A stretch of DNA of 64,000 nucleotides from AC-32 sp963763475 (lineage in GTDB: Bacteria > Actinomycetota > Thermoleophilia > Gaiellales > Gaiellaceae): assembly GCA_963763475.1 (NCBI GenBank), contig CAVXOR010000002.1:620001-684000 (forward strand), read 5' to 3'. The translations under genes were made by a program, and so were the position numbers. The notes under the pieces are model-generated. The model worked only from the letters and a program-made list of their open reading frames with translations. It was not told the origin of the DNA and made no database searches. Position 1 is the stretch's first letter, and each line of letters opens with the position of its first letter. Of this stretch, positions 37,158-45,916 are shown one piece after another.

Positions 37158-37521
37158 CGAGACCCTGACGCCACTCGAACACGCCCGCCGAATCGCCGGC
37201 CTCGCCCAGGAGAAGCTGGCGCAGGACGTCCTCATCCTCGATATGCGACCCGTGTGCAGCTACACGGACTTCTTCGTGCTCGCCACGGGCCAGAACGCGC
37301 GCCAGACGAAGGCGATCTGGAACGAGGTGCACGAGCGGCTGAAGCACGACGAGGACGCGCTCCCGCGCTCGGTCGCGGGCGAGCGCGAGGGCCAGTGGAT
37401 CCTCGCCGACTACCTCGACGTGGTCCTCCACGTTTTCACGCCCGAGTCGCGCGAGTACTACCGGCTCGAGGAGCTCTGGGGCGACGTCCCGAGCGTCGAG
37501 CTCGCCTCGGCGACCGCCTAG
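37096..37521 (+). CDS. rsfS: Ribosomal silencing factor RsfS
   Basis: A 141-residue frame from GTG 37096, ending in a complete RsfS/DUF143 domain: LTPLEHARRIAGLAQEKLAQDVLILDM, CSYTDFFVLATGQNARQTKAIW and GQWILADYLDVVLHVFTPESREYY. The domain begins near 37165, where only CTG is available, so the true start is uncertain (GTG 37096 overlaps nadD by 62 bases). RsfS binds L14 and blocks subunit joining under starvation. nadD-rsfS is the standard pairing. Confidence 0.88.
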   Translation: MRSRGTASTAATLAAIPRGLDETLTPLEHARRIAGLAQEKLAQDVLILDMRPVCSYTDFFVLATGQNARQTKAIWNEVHERLKHDEDALPRSVAGEREGQWILADYLDVVLHVFTPESREYYRLEELWGDVPSVELASATA

Positions 37522-37540
37522 CTAGAATCCAGGGCGCAAA

Positions 37541-37613
37541 GGGGCCGTAGCTCAGCTGGGAGAGCGTCTGGCTGGCAGCCAGAAGGTCACGGGTTCGAGC
37601 CCCGTCGGCTCCA
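37541..37613 (+). tRNA. tRNA-Ala (GGC)
   Basis: A 73-nt cloverleaf: acceptor GGGGCCG/CGGCTCC, D arm GCTC/GAGC, anticodon stem TCTGG/CCAGA with loop CTGGCAG (anticodon GGC), T arm ACGGG-TTCGAGC-CCCGT, discriminator A. No encoded CCA. TAGAAT at 37523-37528 may be the -10 element. Confidence 0.96.
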
Positions 37614-37656
37614 TCCCCTACGTTTTCGACACCGCCCCGCGCGGCAGAACGGGTCG

Positions 37657-38535
37657 ATGCGCTTTCGCAAGGGAGCAAGGCTCGACCCCTCGCAGGTCGA
37701 GGACCGCCGCGGCGCCGGGGGGATGGCCCTGCCCGGCGGCGGGATCGCCGTGGGCGGCGGCGGGCTCGGTCTCGCCGTGCTGGTGATCTACCTGGTGGTC
37801 AGCGCGCTCACGAACGGCGGCGGCCTGTCCGCGCCGCTGCAGAACCTCGACGACCGCTCGGTCGGCGCGCAGCCGGCCGCGGGCTGCACGAGCGCCCAGG
37901 ACGCGAACACGCGCGAGGACTGCCGGATCGTCGGCTACGTGAACAGCATCCAGACGTACTGGACCGGACAGTTCAAGGCCGCCGGCGGTCGGTACGCGAT
38001 CGTGAAGACCGTCTTCTTCGACGGCTCGACGCAGACGGGCTGCGGCACGGCGACCTCCGACGTCGGCCCGTTCTACTGCCCGGTCGACAAGCACGTCTAC
38101 ATCGACCTCGGCTTCTTCGACCAGCTGCGCGACCGCTTCGGCGCGACGGGCGGCCCGTTCGCACAGGCCTACGTCCTCGCCCACGAGTACGGACACCACG
38201 TCCAGGATCAGCTCGGTCGGCTCAGCGGTGGCTCGGGCGAGGCGGGCGCGACCGGCCGCTCGGTGCGCACCGAGCTCCAGGCCGATTGCTTCGCCGGCGT
38301 GTGGGCGAACCACGCCGCCCAGACGGGCTATCTGACCGACCTGACCGACACGGACATCGCGGACGGCCTGAACGCCGCCGCCGCGGTCGGCGACGACCGG
38401 ATCCAGCAGGCGACCCAGGGCCGCATCGACCCGGACTCGTGGACGCACGGCTCCGCCGCTCAGCGGCAGCGCTGGTTCACGGTCGGCTACCGCAGCGGCA
38501 AGCCCGGTGCCTGCGACACGAGCGGGAAGCTCTAG
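37657..38535 (+). CDS. Neutral zinc metallopeptidase (YpfJ family), membrane-anchored
   Basis: A 292-residue protein. Short cytoplasmic N-terminus, one transmembrane helix (GLGLAVLVIYLVVSALT, about residues 36-53), then the extracellular peptidase domain. AHEYGHHVQDQLG contains the HExxH zinc motif; ELQADCFAGVWANH gives the third ligand region; VYIDLGFFDQL and RFGATGGPFAQAYVLA are typical of the family. Substrate is unknown. ATG start 43 bases after tRNA-Ala. The stop codon is the first part of a long palindrome. Confidence 0.87.
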   Translation: MRFRKGARLDPSQVEDRRGAGGMALPGGGIAVGGGGLGLAVLVIYLVVSALTNGGGLSAPLQNLDDRSVGAQPAAGCTSAQDANTREDCRIVGYVNSIQTYWTGQFKAAGGRYAIVKTVFFDGSTQTGCGTATSDVGPFYCPVDKHVYIDLGFFDQLRDRFGATGGPFAQAYVLAHEYGHHVQDQLGRLSGGSGEAGATGRSVRTELQADCFAGVWANHAAQTGYLTDLTDTDIADGLNAAAAVGDDRIQQATQGRIDPDSWTHGSAAQRQRWFTVGYRSGKPGACDTSGKL

Positions 38536-38697
38536 GAGGGTCTGGGGGGACGCTGCACGCCCTCGGGGTGTGCTGGTCGTTCCGAGGCAAGGACGCAGGG
38601 AGTGCCGATAGCCGTAGCTATCGGTGCGACTGAGGACGCAGAGTCGGGACGTCGAGCGCGGCCCGAGGGCCTCGTCGGCGTCGCGGCAGACCCTCCT
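38534..38697. repeat. 164-bp imperfect palindrome filling the convergent gap
   Basis: AGGAGGGTCTG at 38534-38544 is exactly inverted as CAGACCCTCCT at 38687-38697; inside, GCCCTCGGG/CCCGAGGGC and a central CCGATAGC...GCTATCGG hairpin are also mirrored. The element runs precisely from the stop of the peptidase gene to the stop of the glycosylase gene. Likely a bidirectional terminator, or a MITE-like inverted repeat that has settled between stops. Confidence 0.6.
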
Positions 38698-39578
38698 TAG
38701 CCCTCGACCCAGTCGCGCGTCAGGTAGAGCCAGAAGGCGAGCCCCGCGTAGTCGCGGTAGGGCCGGAAGCGCCGCTCGATCGTGCGGTCGGCAGCCTTGC
38801 GGCCGCGCAGGCGCGCGTAGGTCGGGCGCGTCCAGGAGTCGAGCACGAGCCGTGAGTAGCGGCCGAGCAGCATCATGATGTGGGCGGTCGCGTACGGCCC
38901 GCAGCCCGGCAGTGCGAGCAGGCGGTCGGCGACCTCCTCGTCACTCAGCTCCGGGTCGTTCAGCGCCTCGAGGTCGAGCCGACCCTCGGCGACGTCCTCC
39001 GCCAGCGAGCGCAGGTAGGCCCCGCGGTAACCAGCGCGAACGACGTCGCGGTAGAAGGCCTCGTCCGCGGCGGCCATCGCGGCGGGCGTGGGGAAGGCGC
39101 GGCGGCCGTCGGGCGCCTCGGCCCCGAGGTGGTCGACGAGGGCGGTCGTCATGCGCACCGTCGCCGACCACGCGCAGTTCGTGGTGCAGATCGTCTTGAC
39201 CACGTCCTCGAAGACCGTCGGGCTGCGCAGCATCCGGCCGGCGCCGGCGGCGGCCCAGCCGAGCTCGGGATCGGCGGCGGCGACGTCGTAGAAGGCCGTG
39301 AGGTCGGCGTCGAGCCGCAGCATGTGCCGAACGGACTCGAGCACGCCCGCCTTCGGGCCCGTGCCCGCGACCTTGGCGAAGCCCTTGCGCCCGGCCGAGA
39401 CGCGGATAGTCGTCGCGCCTCGCGGCAGCGCGAGCGTCGTCGTCAGCGTTCCTGCCTCCAGGTCGATGTCGTTCGGCGGCAGGTCGGCGACGCCGTGCGA
39501 CGTGATCGTGCGCAAGAGGTCGACCGGCTCGCCGCCGGCCCCCTTCAGTCCGAGCTCCGCTGACCACGCCTTCGCCAT
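38697..39578 (-). CDS. HhH-GPD DNA glycosylase (AlkA/OGG-like)
   Basis: About 293 residues from ATG 39578. The C-terminal half has the helix-hairpin-helix LLALPGCGPYATAHIMMLLGRY followed by the catalytic Asp in RLVLDSW, and the N-terminal half has the HGVADLPPNDIDL lobe of AlkA-type glycosylases. It removes damaged bases such as 3-methyladenine or 8-oxoguanine; specificity is unknown. An in-frame ATG at 39623 lies inside the LexA box and would add 15 residues. Divergent from dinB, sharing one SOS operator. Confidence 0.8.
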   Translation of the reverse strand: MAKAWSAELGLKGAGGEPVDLLRTITSHGVADLPPNDIDLEAGTLTTTLALPRGATTIRVSAGRKGFAKVAGTGPKAGVLESVRHMLRLDADLTAFYDVAAADPELGWAAAGAGRMLRSPTVFEDVVKTICTTNCAWSATVRMTTALVDHLGAEAPDGRRAFPTPAAMAAADEAFYRDVVRAGYRGAYLRSLAEDVAEGRLDLEALNDPELSDEEVADRLLALPGCGPYATAHIMMLLGRYSRLVLDSWTRPTYARLRGRKAADRTIERRFRPYRDYAGLAFWLYLTRDWVEG

Positions 39579-39616
39579 CGAGATCCCGAACGCGTTGCGC
39601 GGGCGGGCATTCCCGG

Positions 39617-39630
39617 CGAACATGTGTTCG
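39617..39630. promoter_or_regulatory. LexA (SOS) box between the glycosylase and dinB
   Basis: CGAACATGTGTTCG fits the Gram-positive/actinobacterial SOS consensus CGAAC-N4-GTTCG with both half-sites intact. It lies in the divergent gap and overlaps in-frame start codons of both flanking genes. LexA control of both genes is inferred. Confidence 0.85.
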
Positions 39631-40814
39631 TGCCGACCGAGGCCACGATCCTGCACGCCGACCTCGACGCCTTCTTCGCGGCGGTCGAGCAGCGCGACGA
39701 GCCCCGCCTTCGCGGTCGCCCCGTGATCGTCGGCTCATGGGTCGTGCTCGCGGCCAGCTACGAGGCGAAGGCGCGCGGCGTCCGCACGGCGATGAGCGTG
39801 GGGCGCGCCCGCCGCCTGTGCCCGAACGCGATCGTGGTCGAGCCGCGGATGTCCGCCTACAGCGAGGCGAGCAAGGACGTCTACCGAGTCTTCGAGGACA
39901 CCTCGCCGCGGGTCGAGGGGCTCTCGATCGACGAGGCCTTCCTCGACGTTCGCGGCGTCCGCCGGCTGACGGGGCCGCCGCCGGCGGTGGCCGCGCTCCT
40001 GCGGCGCGAGGTTCGGGATCGGGTCGGCCTGCCGATCACTGTCGGTGTCGCGCGCACGAAGTTCCTCGCCAAGGTCGCGAGCGGGGTCGCCAAGCCGGAC
40101 GGGCTGCTCGTCGTTCCGCCCGAGCGAGAGCTCGCCTTCCTGCATCCGCTCGAGGTCGAGCGGCTCTGGGGCGTCGGCCCGGTGACGGCGAGGCGGCTGC
40201 ACGCGCTGGGGATCACGACCGTCGGCCAGGTCGCCGAGCTGGGGGAGGGCGTGCTCGTCTCGCTCCTCGGCCGAGCGGCCGGGCGGCAGCTCTACGCGCT
40301 GGCGCGGAACCGCGACCCGCGGCCGGTGCGGCCGCACCGCCGTCGCGGCTCGATCGGCGCGCAGCGCGCCCTGGGCCGCTCGCCGACCTCGCTCCAGGAG
40401 ATCGACGCCTCCCTCGCCGGCCTGGTCGACCGCGTCGCGCGGCGCATGCGCATCGCCGGGCGCACCGGCCGGACGGTCGTGCTGCGCCTCCGCTTCGACG
40501 ACTTCTCGCGGGCGACACGCTCGCACACGCTGCCCTACCCGACCGCCAGCACCAGGACGATTCTCGACACCGCGCGCGGCCTGCTCGCGGCCGCAACGCC
40601 GCTGATCGAGCAGCGCGGGATCACGCTCGTCGGCGTTGCCGTCGGGAACCTCGGCGAAGGCCGCTCGTTCCAGCCGATGCTGCCCTTCGAGCAGGACACG
40701 GACGCGCTCGACGCTGCGCTCGACGAGGTGCGGCTCCGATTCGGCTCCGCGGCGGTCACGCGCGCCGTGCTGCTCGGGCGCGATCGGCCCGCGATGCCGC
40801 TGCTGCCCGATTAA
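39630..40814 (+). CDS. dinB: DNA polymerase IV (DinB, Y family)
   Basis: About 394 residues. ILHADLDAFFAAVEQRDEPRLRGRPVIVG is the N-terminal palm motif with the catalytic Asp, and GLSIDEAFLDV holds the second acidic pair. Then LPITVGVARTKFLAKVAS, the HhH segment LWGVGPVTARRLHALGI and the little-finger domain. It ends LPFEQDTDALDAAL, typical of the end of DinB, without a clear beta-clamp motif at the very end. Error-prone translesion polymerase. GTG 39630 (or 39624) lies at the edge of the LexA box. Confidence 0.93.
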   Translation: MPTEATILHADLDAFFAAVEQRDEPRLRGRPVIVGSWVVLAASYEAKARGVRTAMSVGRARRLCPNAIVVEPRMSAYSEASKDVYRVFEDTSPRVEGLSIDEAFLDVRGVRRLTGPPPAVAALLRREVRDRVGLPITVGVARTKFLAKVASGVAKPDGLLVVPPERELAFLHPLEVERLWGVGPVTARRLHALGITTVGQVAELGEGVLVSLLGRAAGRQLYALARNRDPRPVRPHRRRGSIGAQRALGRSPTSLQEIDASLAGLVDRVARRMRIAGRTGRTVVLRLRFDDFSRATRSHTLPYPTASTRTILDTARGLLAAATPLIEQRGITLVGVAVGNLGEGRSFQPMLPFEQDTDALDAALDEVRLRFGSAAVTRAVLLGRDRPAMPLLPD

Positions 40815-40832
40815 CGCTCTCGGTTGAACTTG

Positions 40833-40856
40833 CAAAGCGAACATATGTTCGCTTTG
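40833..40856. promoter_or_regulatory. LexA (SOS) box, 24-bp perfect palindrome
   Basis: Core CGAACATATGTTCG (40838-40851) is the ideal SOS consensus, extended by AAAG/CTTT and one more pair to 24 bp of perfect dyad symmetry. The ATG at 40845 of the downstream exonuclease gene is the centre of the operator, so LexA would sit directly on the start codon. Confidence 0.9.
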
Positions 40857-42533
40857 ATCTGTCAGGTGCAGCTTGCGCTCGACTCGCTCGACCGACTGGT
40901 CGACACGCTCGAGGAACGCGGCCCGCTGACGGCCGTCGAGGCCGCCAGGTCGCTGTTCGCGACGCCGTCGATCTCCGCCGGGCTGGCGTCCTCACTGCTA
41001 GGCGAGCTCACCGCGGGCGACAGCCGTGTGGCGTGTCTCGGCGGCAGCGTCGCCCTGGCGGGAGGGTGCTCCGACCCGGTGCTCGAGGAGGCCGAGTTCG
41101 TCGTCTTCGACCTCGAGACGACCGGCCTCTCGGCGTCGCGGGACCGGATCTGTGAGCTCGGCGCCGTGCGGGTGCGCGGTTTGGAGCTCGTGGACTCGTT
41201 CGAGTCGCTGGTCAATCCCGGGATCGCCCTGCCCGAGCCGGTCGCGCGGCTGACGGGCCTGCGCCAGCAGGAGCTGGTCGCCGCTCCGCCGGCCGCGGCG
41301 GTCGTGCGCCGCTTCCTGGACTTTGCGGACGAAGCGCTGCTCGTCGCGCACAACGCAGGCTTCGACCAGCGCTTCCTCGAGCAGCACCTGCTCGCGCTCT
41401 ACGGACGGCGCCTGTCGGAGCCGCCGCTCTGCACTGCGGCCCTCGCGCGCCGCCTGCTGGAAGGGCGCCTGCGCCGGGTCGGGCTCGCTTCGCTCGCACA
41501 CTTCTTCGGCGTCCCGACCGCGCCCTGCCATCGTGCGCTGCCAGACGCCGAGGCGACTGCACAGGTGCTCGTGCGCCTGATCGGGCTGAGCCAGGAGCTC
41601 GGCGCGCGCCGGCTCTCAGAGCTACGCGCGCTCGCCGCGCCGCGCAAGCGCCGCGTATACGACAAGCGCGCGCTCGCGCGAGGCGCCCCGGCGCGGCCGG
41701 GCGTCTACCTCTTCCACGACCGCCACGGACAGGTGCTCTACGTCGGCCGGTCGCGCGACCTGCGGGCGCGGCTGCGGTCCTACTTCCGCAGCGAGCGGCA
41801 GCGTCCGTCGGTCGAGGCCGCACTGCTGGCGCTCGACCGGATCGAGTGGCGCGTGCTCGGCTCTGAGCTCGAGGCGGCGCTCGAAGAGCTGCGGTTGATC
41901 CGCGAGCTCGAGCCGCCGGCCAACTCCCGCAGCCGCCGGCGCGAGCGCGGGGTCTACCTGAAGCGGCGGGGCGACGACTTCGTGGTCTCCAAGCAGCCGG
42001 GGCCGCTCGGGCCGATCGGGAGTCGCCGCCAGGCCGGGCTAGCGGCGCGGGCGCTCGCATCGGCCACGGACGAGGAGCTCGAGTCTCTGCTCGACGGCGG
42101 GCCGCTGCCTCGTCTGCGCGCCAGGCTCGCGTACCTGGCCGACAGCCTGCGCTACGAGGAGGCGGCGAGGCTGCGCGACCGGATCGAGGCGCTCGAGCGA
42201 GTGGTCGAACGCCTGGGTCGGCTGCGCGAGTTGCGGCAGTTGCAGGCGTGTCTGGTCGCGCCGGCCGCCGAGCCGGCTTGGCGCACGGGCTTTTTCGTCG
42301 CCGGCGGTCTCGTGCGCGCCGTGCGGCCGCTGCCACCCGGAGCGGGGGCGCTGGTCGAGGTGGAGGCCGGACTCGACTCGTGCCGCGTCGAGTACGACGA
42401 CGAGCCACTGACCGCCGAGCAGGCCGAGGAGCTGCTGCTCGTCGGCGGCTTCGCGCGCCGCCCTCCGCCCGAGCTCGCCGTGCTGCCGCTGGACGCTCGC
42501 CGGATCGCCGCGCACCTGGGCGTGCGGCCCTAG
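40845..42533 (+). CDS. DEDDh exonuclease / GIY-YIG / UVR fusion (UvrC-like) repair protein
   Basis: About 562 residues. After an N-terminal 80-residue helical region, residues 85-250 are a DnaQ-like DEDDh exonuclease with Asp89, Glu91 (FDLETTG), Asp174 (HNAGFDQRF), His229 and Asp234 (CHRALPDAEAT). Residues 283-370 are a GIY-YIG nuclease as in UvrC/Cho (PGVYLFHDRHGQVLYVGRSRDL). Residues about 420-455 are a UVR motif (LADSLRYEEAARLRDRIEAL). It lacks the UvrC RNase-H-like C-terminal nuclease. This fusion is known in actinobacteria as a DEDD exonuclease protein. GTG 40866 is an alternative start. SOS control is predicted. Confidence 0.88.
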   Translation: MFALICQVQLALDSLDRLVDTLEERGPLTAVEAARSLFATPSISAGLASSLLGELTAGDSRVACLGGSVALAGGCSDPVLEEAEFVVFDLETTGLSASRDRICELGAVRVRGLELVDSFESLVNPGIALPEPVARLTGLRQQELVAAPPAAAVVRRFLDFADEALLVAHNAGFDQRFLEQHLLALYGRRLSEPPLCTAALARRLLEGRLRRVGLASLAHFFGVPTAPCHRALPDAEATAQVLVRLIGLSQELGARRLSELRALAAPRKRRVYDKRALARGAPARPGVYLFHDRHGQVLYVGRSRDLRARLRSYFRSERQRPSVEAALLALDRIEWRVLGSELEAALEELRLIRELEPPANSRSRRRERGVYLKRRGDDFVVSKQPGPLGPIGSRRQAGLAARALASATDEELESLLDGGPLPRLRARLAYLADSLRYEEAARLRDRIEALERVVERLGRLRELRQLQACLVAPAAEPAWRTGFFVAGGLVRAVRPLPPGAGALVEVEAGLDSCRVEYDDEPLTAEQAEELLLVGGFARRPPPELAVLPLDARRIAAHLGVRP

Positions 42534-42544
42534 ACTCGCTCTCC

Positions 42545-44313
42545 GTGGCGATCCTGGGCGTCGACGTCGGCGGGACCTTCACCGACGCCGTGCTCCTCGA
42601 CGAGGGCGAGCTGCGAACCGCGAAGGTGCCGACGGCCGCGCGGCAGGAGGAGTCCGTGCTGGCAGCCGCGGCCGAGGTCGGCGCGGGGGAGGTCGAGCGC
42701 TTCACGCACGGCACCACCGTCGCGACCAACGCATTGCTCGAGCGCAAAGGAGCGCGGACCGCGTTCGTGGCGACCGCGGGCTTCGAGCATCTGCTCCATC
42801 TGAGACGGCAGAACCGGGCGCACCTGTACAGGCTCTGCGAGGCGCACCCGGAGCCGGTCGTGCCGCTCGAGCGCTGCCACGGCGTGCGCGAGCGGATCGG
42901 CCCGGACGGCGTGCTCGAGCCGCTCGAGCTCGGCTCGCTGCCCGAGCTCGGCAGCGGCGTCGAGGCGGTCGCGGTCTGCCTGCTCTTCTCGTTCCGCGAC
43001 GCCTCGCACGAGCGAGCGGTGGCGGAGGAGCTGCGGCGGCGGCTGCCCGGCACGCGCGTCGTCGCCTCGCACGAGCTCTCGCCGGAGCTGCGGGAGTACG
43101 AGCGCGCCTCGACCACGTCTATCGACGCCTACCTCGGGCCGTTGGTCGCGCAGTACCTCCAGGCGCTCGGAAGCGCGGCTATCGAGGCCGGGCTGCCCGA
43201 GCCCTTCGTGATGCGCTCCTCGGGCGGGCTCGCCACTCTCGCCGAGGCGGCCGCCCATCCCGCCGTCGCGCTGGTCTCCGGCCCTGCGGCCGGCGTCGTC
43301 GGTGCTGCTCGCATGGCGGGAGTCGAGGATGCGATCACGCTCGACATGGGCGGGACCTCGACCGACGTCTGCCTGATTCGCGGCGGAGAGGCGGGCCGCA
43401 GCTCGGAGCGCGAGGTCGGTGGGCTGCCGCTGCGGCTGCCGATGGTCGACCTGCAGACCGTCGGCGCGGGCGGTGGTTCGATCGTCTGGCGCGACGCGGG
43501 CGGCGCGCTGCGAGTCGGGCCTGAGAGCGCCGGCGCCGACCCTGGACCGGCCTGCTACGGGCGCGGCGGGACGCGGCCCACCGTGACCGACGCGAACATG
43601 CTGCTCGGTCGGCTGCCCGAGCGGCTGGCCGGCGGGCTGGAGCTCGACCACGCCGCGGCTGCACGGGCCTTCGAGGGCATCGACCCCGCCGAGGCGATCG
43701 AGGTCGTGAACGCGGAGATGCTGCGCGCGCTGCGGCTCGTCTCGGTCGAGCGCGGACACGACCCACGCGAGCTCGCGCTCGTCGCCTTCGGGGGCGCCGG
43801 GCCGCTGCACGCCTGCGCGCTGGCCGAGGAGCTCGCGATCGAGACCGTGCTCGTCCCGGAGGCGGCCGGCGTCCTATCCGCGCTCGGCCTGGCGGTCGCC
43901 GACGAGCGGCGCGACTCGGTGCGCTCGTTCGTCTGTCCGCTGGAGGAGGCCGGCGAGCTGCCGCTCGAGGGCGAAGCCGAGCTCCGCTACCGCGGGCAGT
44001 CGTTCGAGCTGTCAGTGCCCCTGCAGCCGGACCTGGCCGGGGCCTTCCACCGTGCCCACGAGGTGAGGTACGGCTACGCCGATCCCGAGCGGCCGATCGA
44101 GCTCGTCGCCGTCCGCACGGCCGAGCTCCGACCCGGGCCGCCGCTGGAGCTCCGACGCGAGCACGTCCGCTCGAGGCCACGGGCCCGGGCGTCGTCGAGC
44201 TCGAGGGCGCAACGTGCTGGCTTCCCCCTGGGTGGGTGGGGGTTAGGGATGGAACCAGTACCACGCTTCGGCTCACGCAACTGTCGCGGGACCGTGTCGA
44301 GTCTGTGAAATGA
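42545..44313 (+). CDS. Hydantoinase/oxoprolinase subunit A, frameshift near 3' end
   Basis: Starts at GTG with ILGVDVGGTFTDAVLLDEG, the ATP-grasping actin-like motif of HyuA; then THGTTVATNALLERKGA, a central MDLGGTSTDV-like segment (LDMGGTSTDVCLIRGG), VDLQTVGAGGGSI and DPGPACYGRGG. Function: ATP-dependent hydrolysis of hydantoins, N-methylhydantoin or 5-oxoproline with subunit B. The frame is good to about 44165. After that the natural tail (VVELEGATCWLPPGWVG, then RLTQL) is in the -1 frame, ending at 44313 with a 4-base ATGA overlap to subunit B. The unshifted frame stops at 44308. A TAGACT hexamer lies 8 bases before the start. Confidence 0.85.
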
Positions 44314-45797
44314 GGATCGAGCTGCAGGTGATCGGTGCCTCGCTCCGCTCGATCGCGGACGAGATGGGCGCGGCGCTGGTCCGCTCGGCCTTCTCCGCGA
44401 ACATCAAGGAGCGGCGCGACTGCTCGACGGCGCTCTTCGACAGGCGCGGGCGGATGGTCGCCCAGGCCGAGCACATCCCAGTCCACCTCGGCGCCCTCCC
44501 CGACGCGGTGGCCGCGGTTCGCGCGCACGATCCCGCACCCGGCGAGGCCTGGATCCTCAACGACCCCTTCGCCGGCGGCACGCACCTGCCGGACATCACG
44601 CTCGTCACGCGCACGCGCGCGGGCTTCGCGGTCACGCGCGCCCATCACGCGGACGTCGGCGCCGCCGAACCCGGCAGTCTCCCAGCCCACTCGCGCCGAC
44701 TCGACGACGAGGGCGTCGTGATCCCGCCCACGCGCCTCGACGACGACGTCCTCGGAGAGCTCGTCTCGCGCATGCGCAACCCCGACGAGCGCCGCGGCGA
44801 CCTGCGCGCCCAGCTCGCAGCGCACCACCTCGCGGAGCGGCGGCTGGACGAGCTCTGCGAGCGGCGGAGCCAGGAGACCGTCGAGGCGGCCATCGACGAG
44901 TTGCACGACTACTCGGAGCGTGTCGTGCGGGCGGCGATCGCGCGGCTTCCGGACGGACGCTTCGAGGCCGCCGACTCGCTCGAGCCGGCAGGCGGGGGCG
45001 AGCTCGAGATCCGCACCGCGGTGACGATCGCCGGCGACGAGCTCGAGCTCGACTTCGCCGGTACCGCGCCACAGCACGACGGGAACCTGAACTGCCCGCT
45101 CGCCGTCACGCGCTCGGCCTGCTACCTCGTTGTCCGCTGCCTCACCGATCCGGATGTGCCCGCCTCGGGCGGTGCCTTCGTGCCCGTGCGCGTGCGCGCC
45201 CCGCAGGGCTCGCTGGTCAACGCTCAGGCGCCGGCGGCAGTCGCGGCGGGGAACGTCGAGACCTCGAGCCGGATCGTCGACGTCGTCTTCGCCGCCTTCG
45301 GGCAGGCGGTGCCGGTGCCGGCGCAAGGCCAGGGGACGATGAACAACCTCACGCTCGGGAACGACCGCTTCACCTACTACGAGACGGTCGGCGGCGGCCA
45401 GGGCGCCTGCCGGGACGCGGACGGGCCCTCGGCGGTGCACGTGGCGATGTCGAACACGCTCTCGACGCCGGCCGAGGCGCTAGAGCTCGCCTATCCCGTT
45501 CGCGTGGAGCGGCACGAGTTGCGTCTGGATTCCGGCGGCGCGGGCGAGCACCGAGGCGGCGATGGCGTCGTGCGCGAGCTGCGCGTGCTCGAGGACTGCC
45601 GGCTCTCGCTCGTGGGCGAGCGCCGCGCGCGGGCGCCGCAGGGCGTTCGCGGGGGTGAGCCGGGCCTGCGCGGGCGCAACTTCCTGAACGGGGAGGAGCT
45701 GGACGCGAAGGTCACGCGCGGGTTGCGCGCAGGCGACCTGATCCGCGTCGAGACGCCGGGCGGCGGCGGTTCCGGGCCTGTCCGAAACGGCCAATAG
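44310..45797 (+). CDS. Hydantoinase/oxoprolinase subunit B
   Basis: A 495-residue protein: MRIELQVIGASLRSIADEMGAAL, MVAQAEHIPVHLGALPDAV, EAWILNDPFAGGTHLPDITLV, HHADVGAAEPGS, and later GQGTMNNLTLGNDRFTYYET with GGGQGA. These are the HyuB landmarks. It pairs with subunit A upstream in the same operon. Slightly shorter than typical (about 520-600) but with all blocks. Substrate not determinable. Confidence 0.9.
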   Translation: MRIELQVIGASLRSIADEMGAALVRSAFSANIKERRDCSTALFDRRGRMVAQAEHIPVHLGALPDAVAAVRAHDPAPGEAWILNDPFAGGTHLPDITLVTRTRAGFAVTRAHHADVGAAEPGSLPAHSRRLDDEGVVIPPTRLDDDVLGELVSRMRNPDERRGDLRAQLAAHHLAERRLDELCERRSQETVEAAIDELHDYSERVVRAAIARLPDGRFEAADSLEPAGGGELEIRTAVTIAGDELELDFAGTAPQHDGNLNCPLAVTRSACYLVVRCLTDPDVPASGGAFVPVRVRAPQGSLVNAQAPAAVAAGNVETSSRIVDVVFAAFGQAVPVPAQGQGTMNNLTLGNDRFTYYETVGGGQGACRDADGPSAVHVAMSNTLSTPAEALELAYPVRVERHELRLDSGGAGEHRGGDGVVRELRVLEDCRLSLVGERRARAPQGVRGGEPGLRGRNFLNGEELDAKVTRGLRAGDLIRVETPGGGGSGPVRNGQ

Positions 45798-45916
45798 CCA
45801 GGCGTCGCGCAGTCCGGTAGGACCAGCGTGACGATGTTGCACTTTCGACACGGCTCCGTTTCACACGTGCGCGCCGGACACGCCTACCGTCGATGGGAAT
45901 CGATGGGAGGTGGAAG

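Noticed and set aside
43335..45440. A 701-codon minus-strand frame across hyuA/hyuB
   Set aside because: Both plus-strand genes have clear family motifs; the antisense frame has none.
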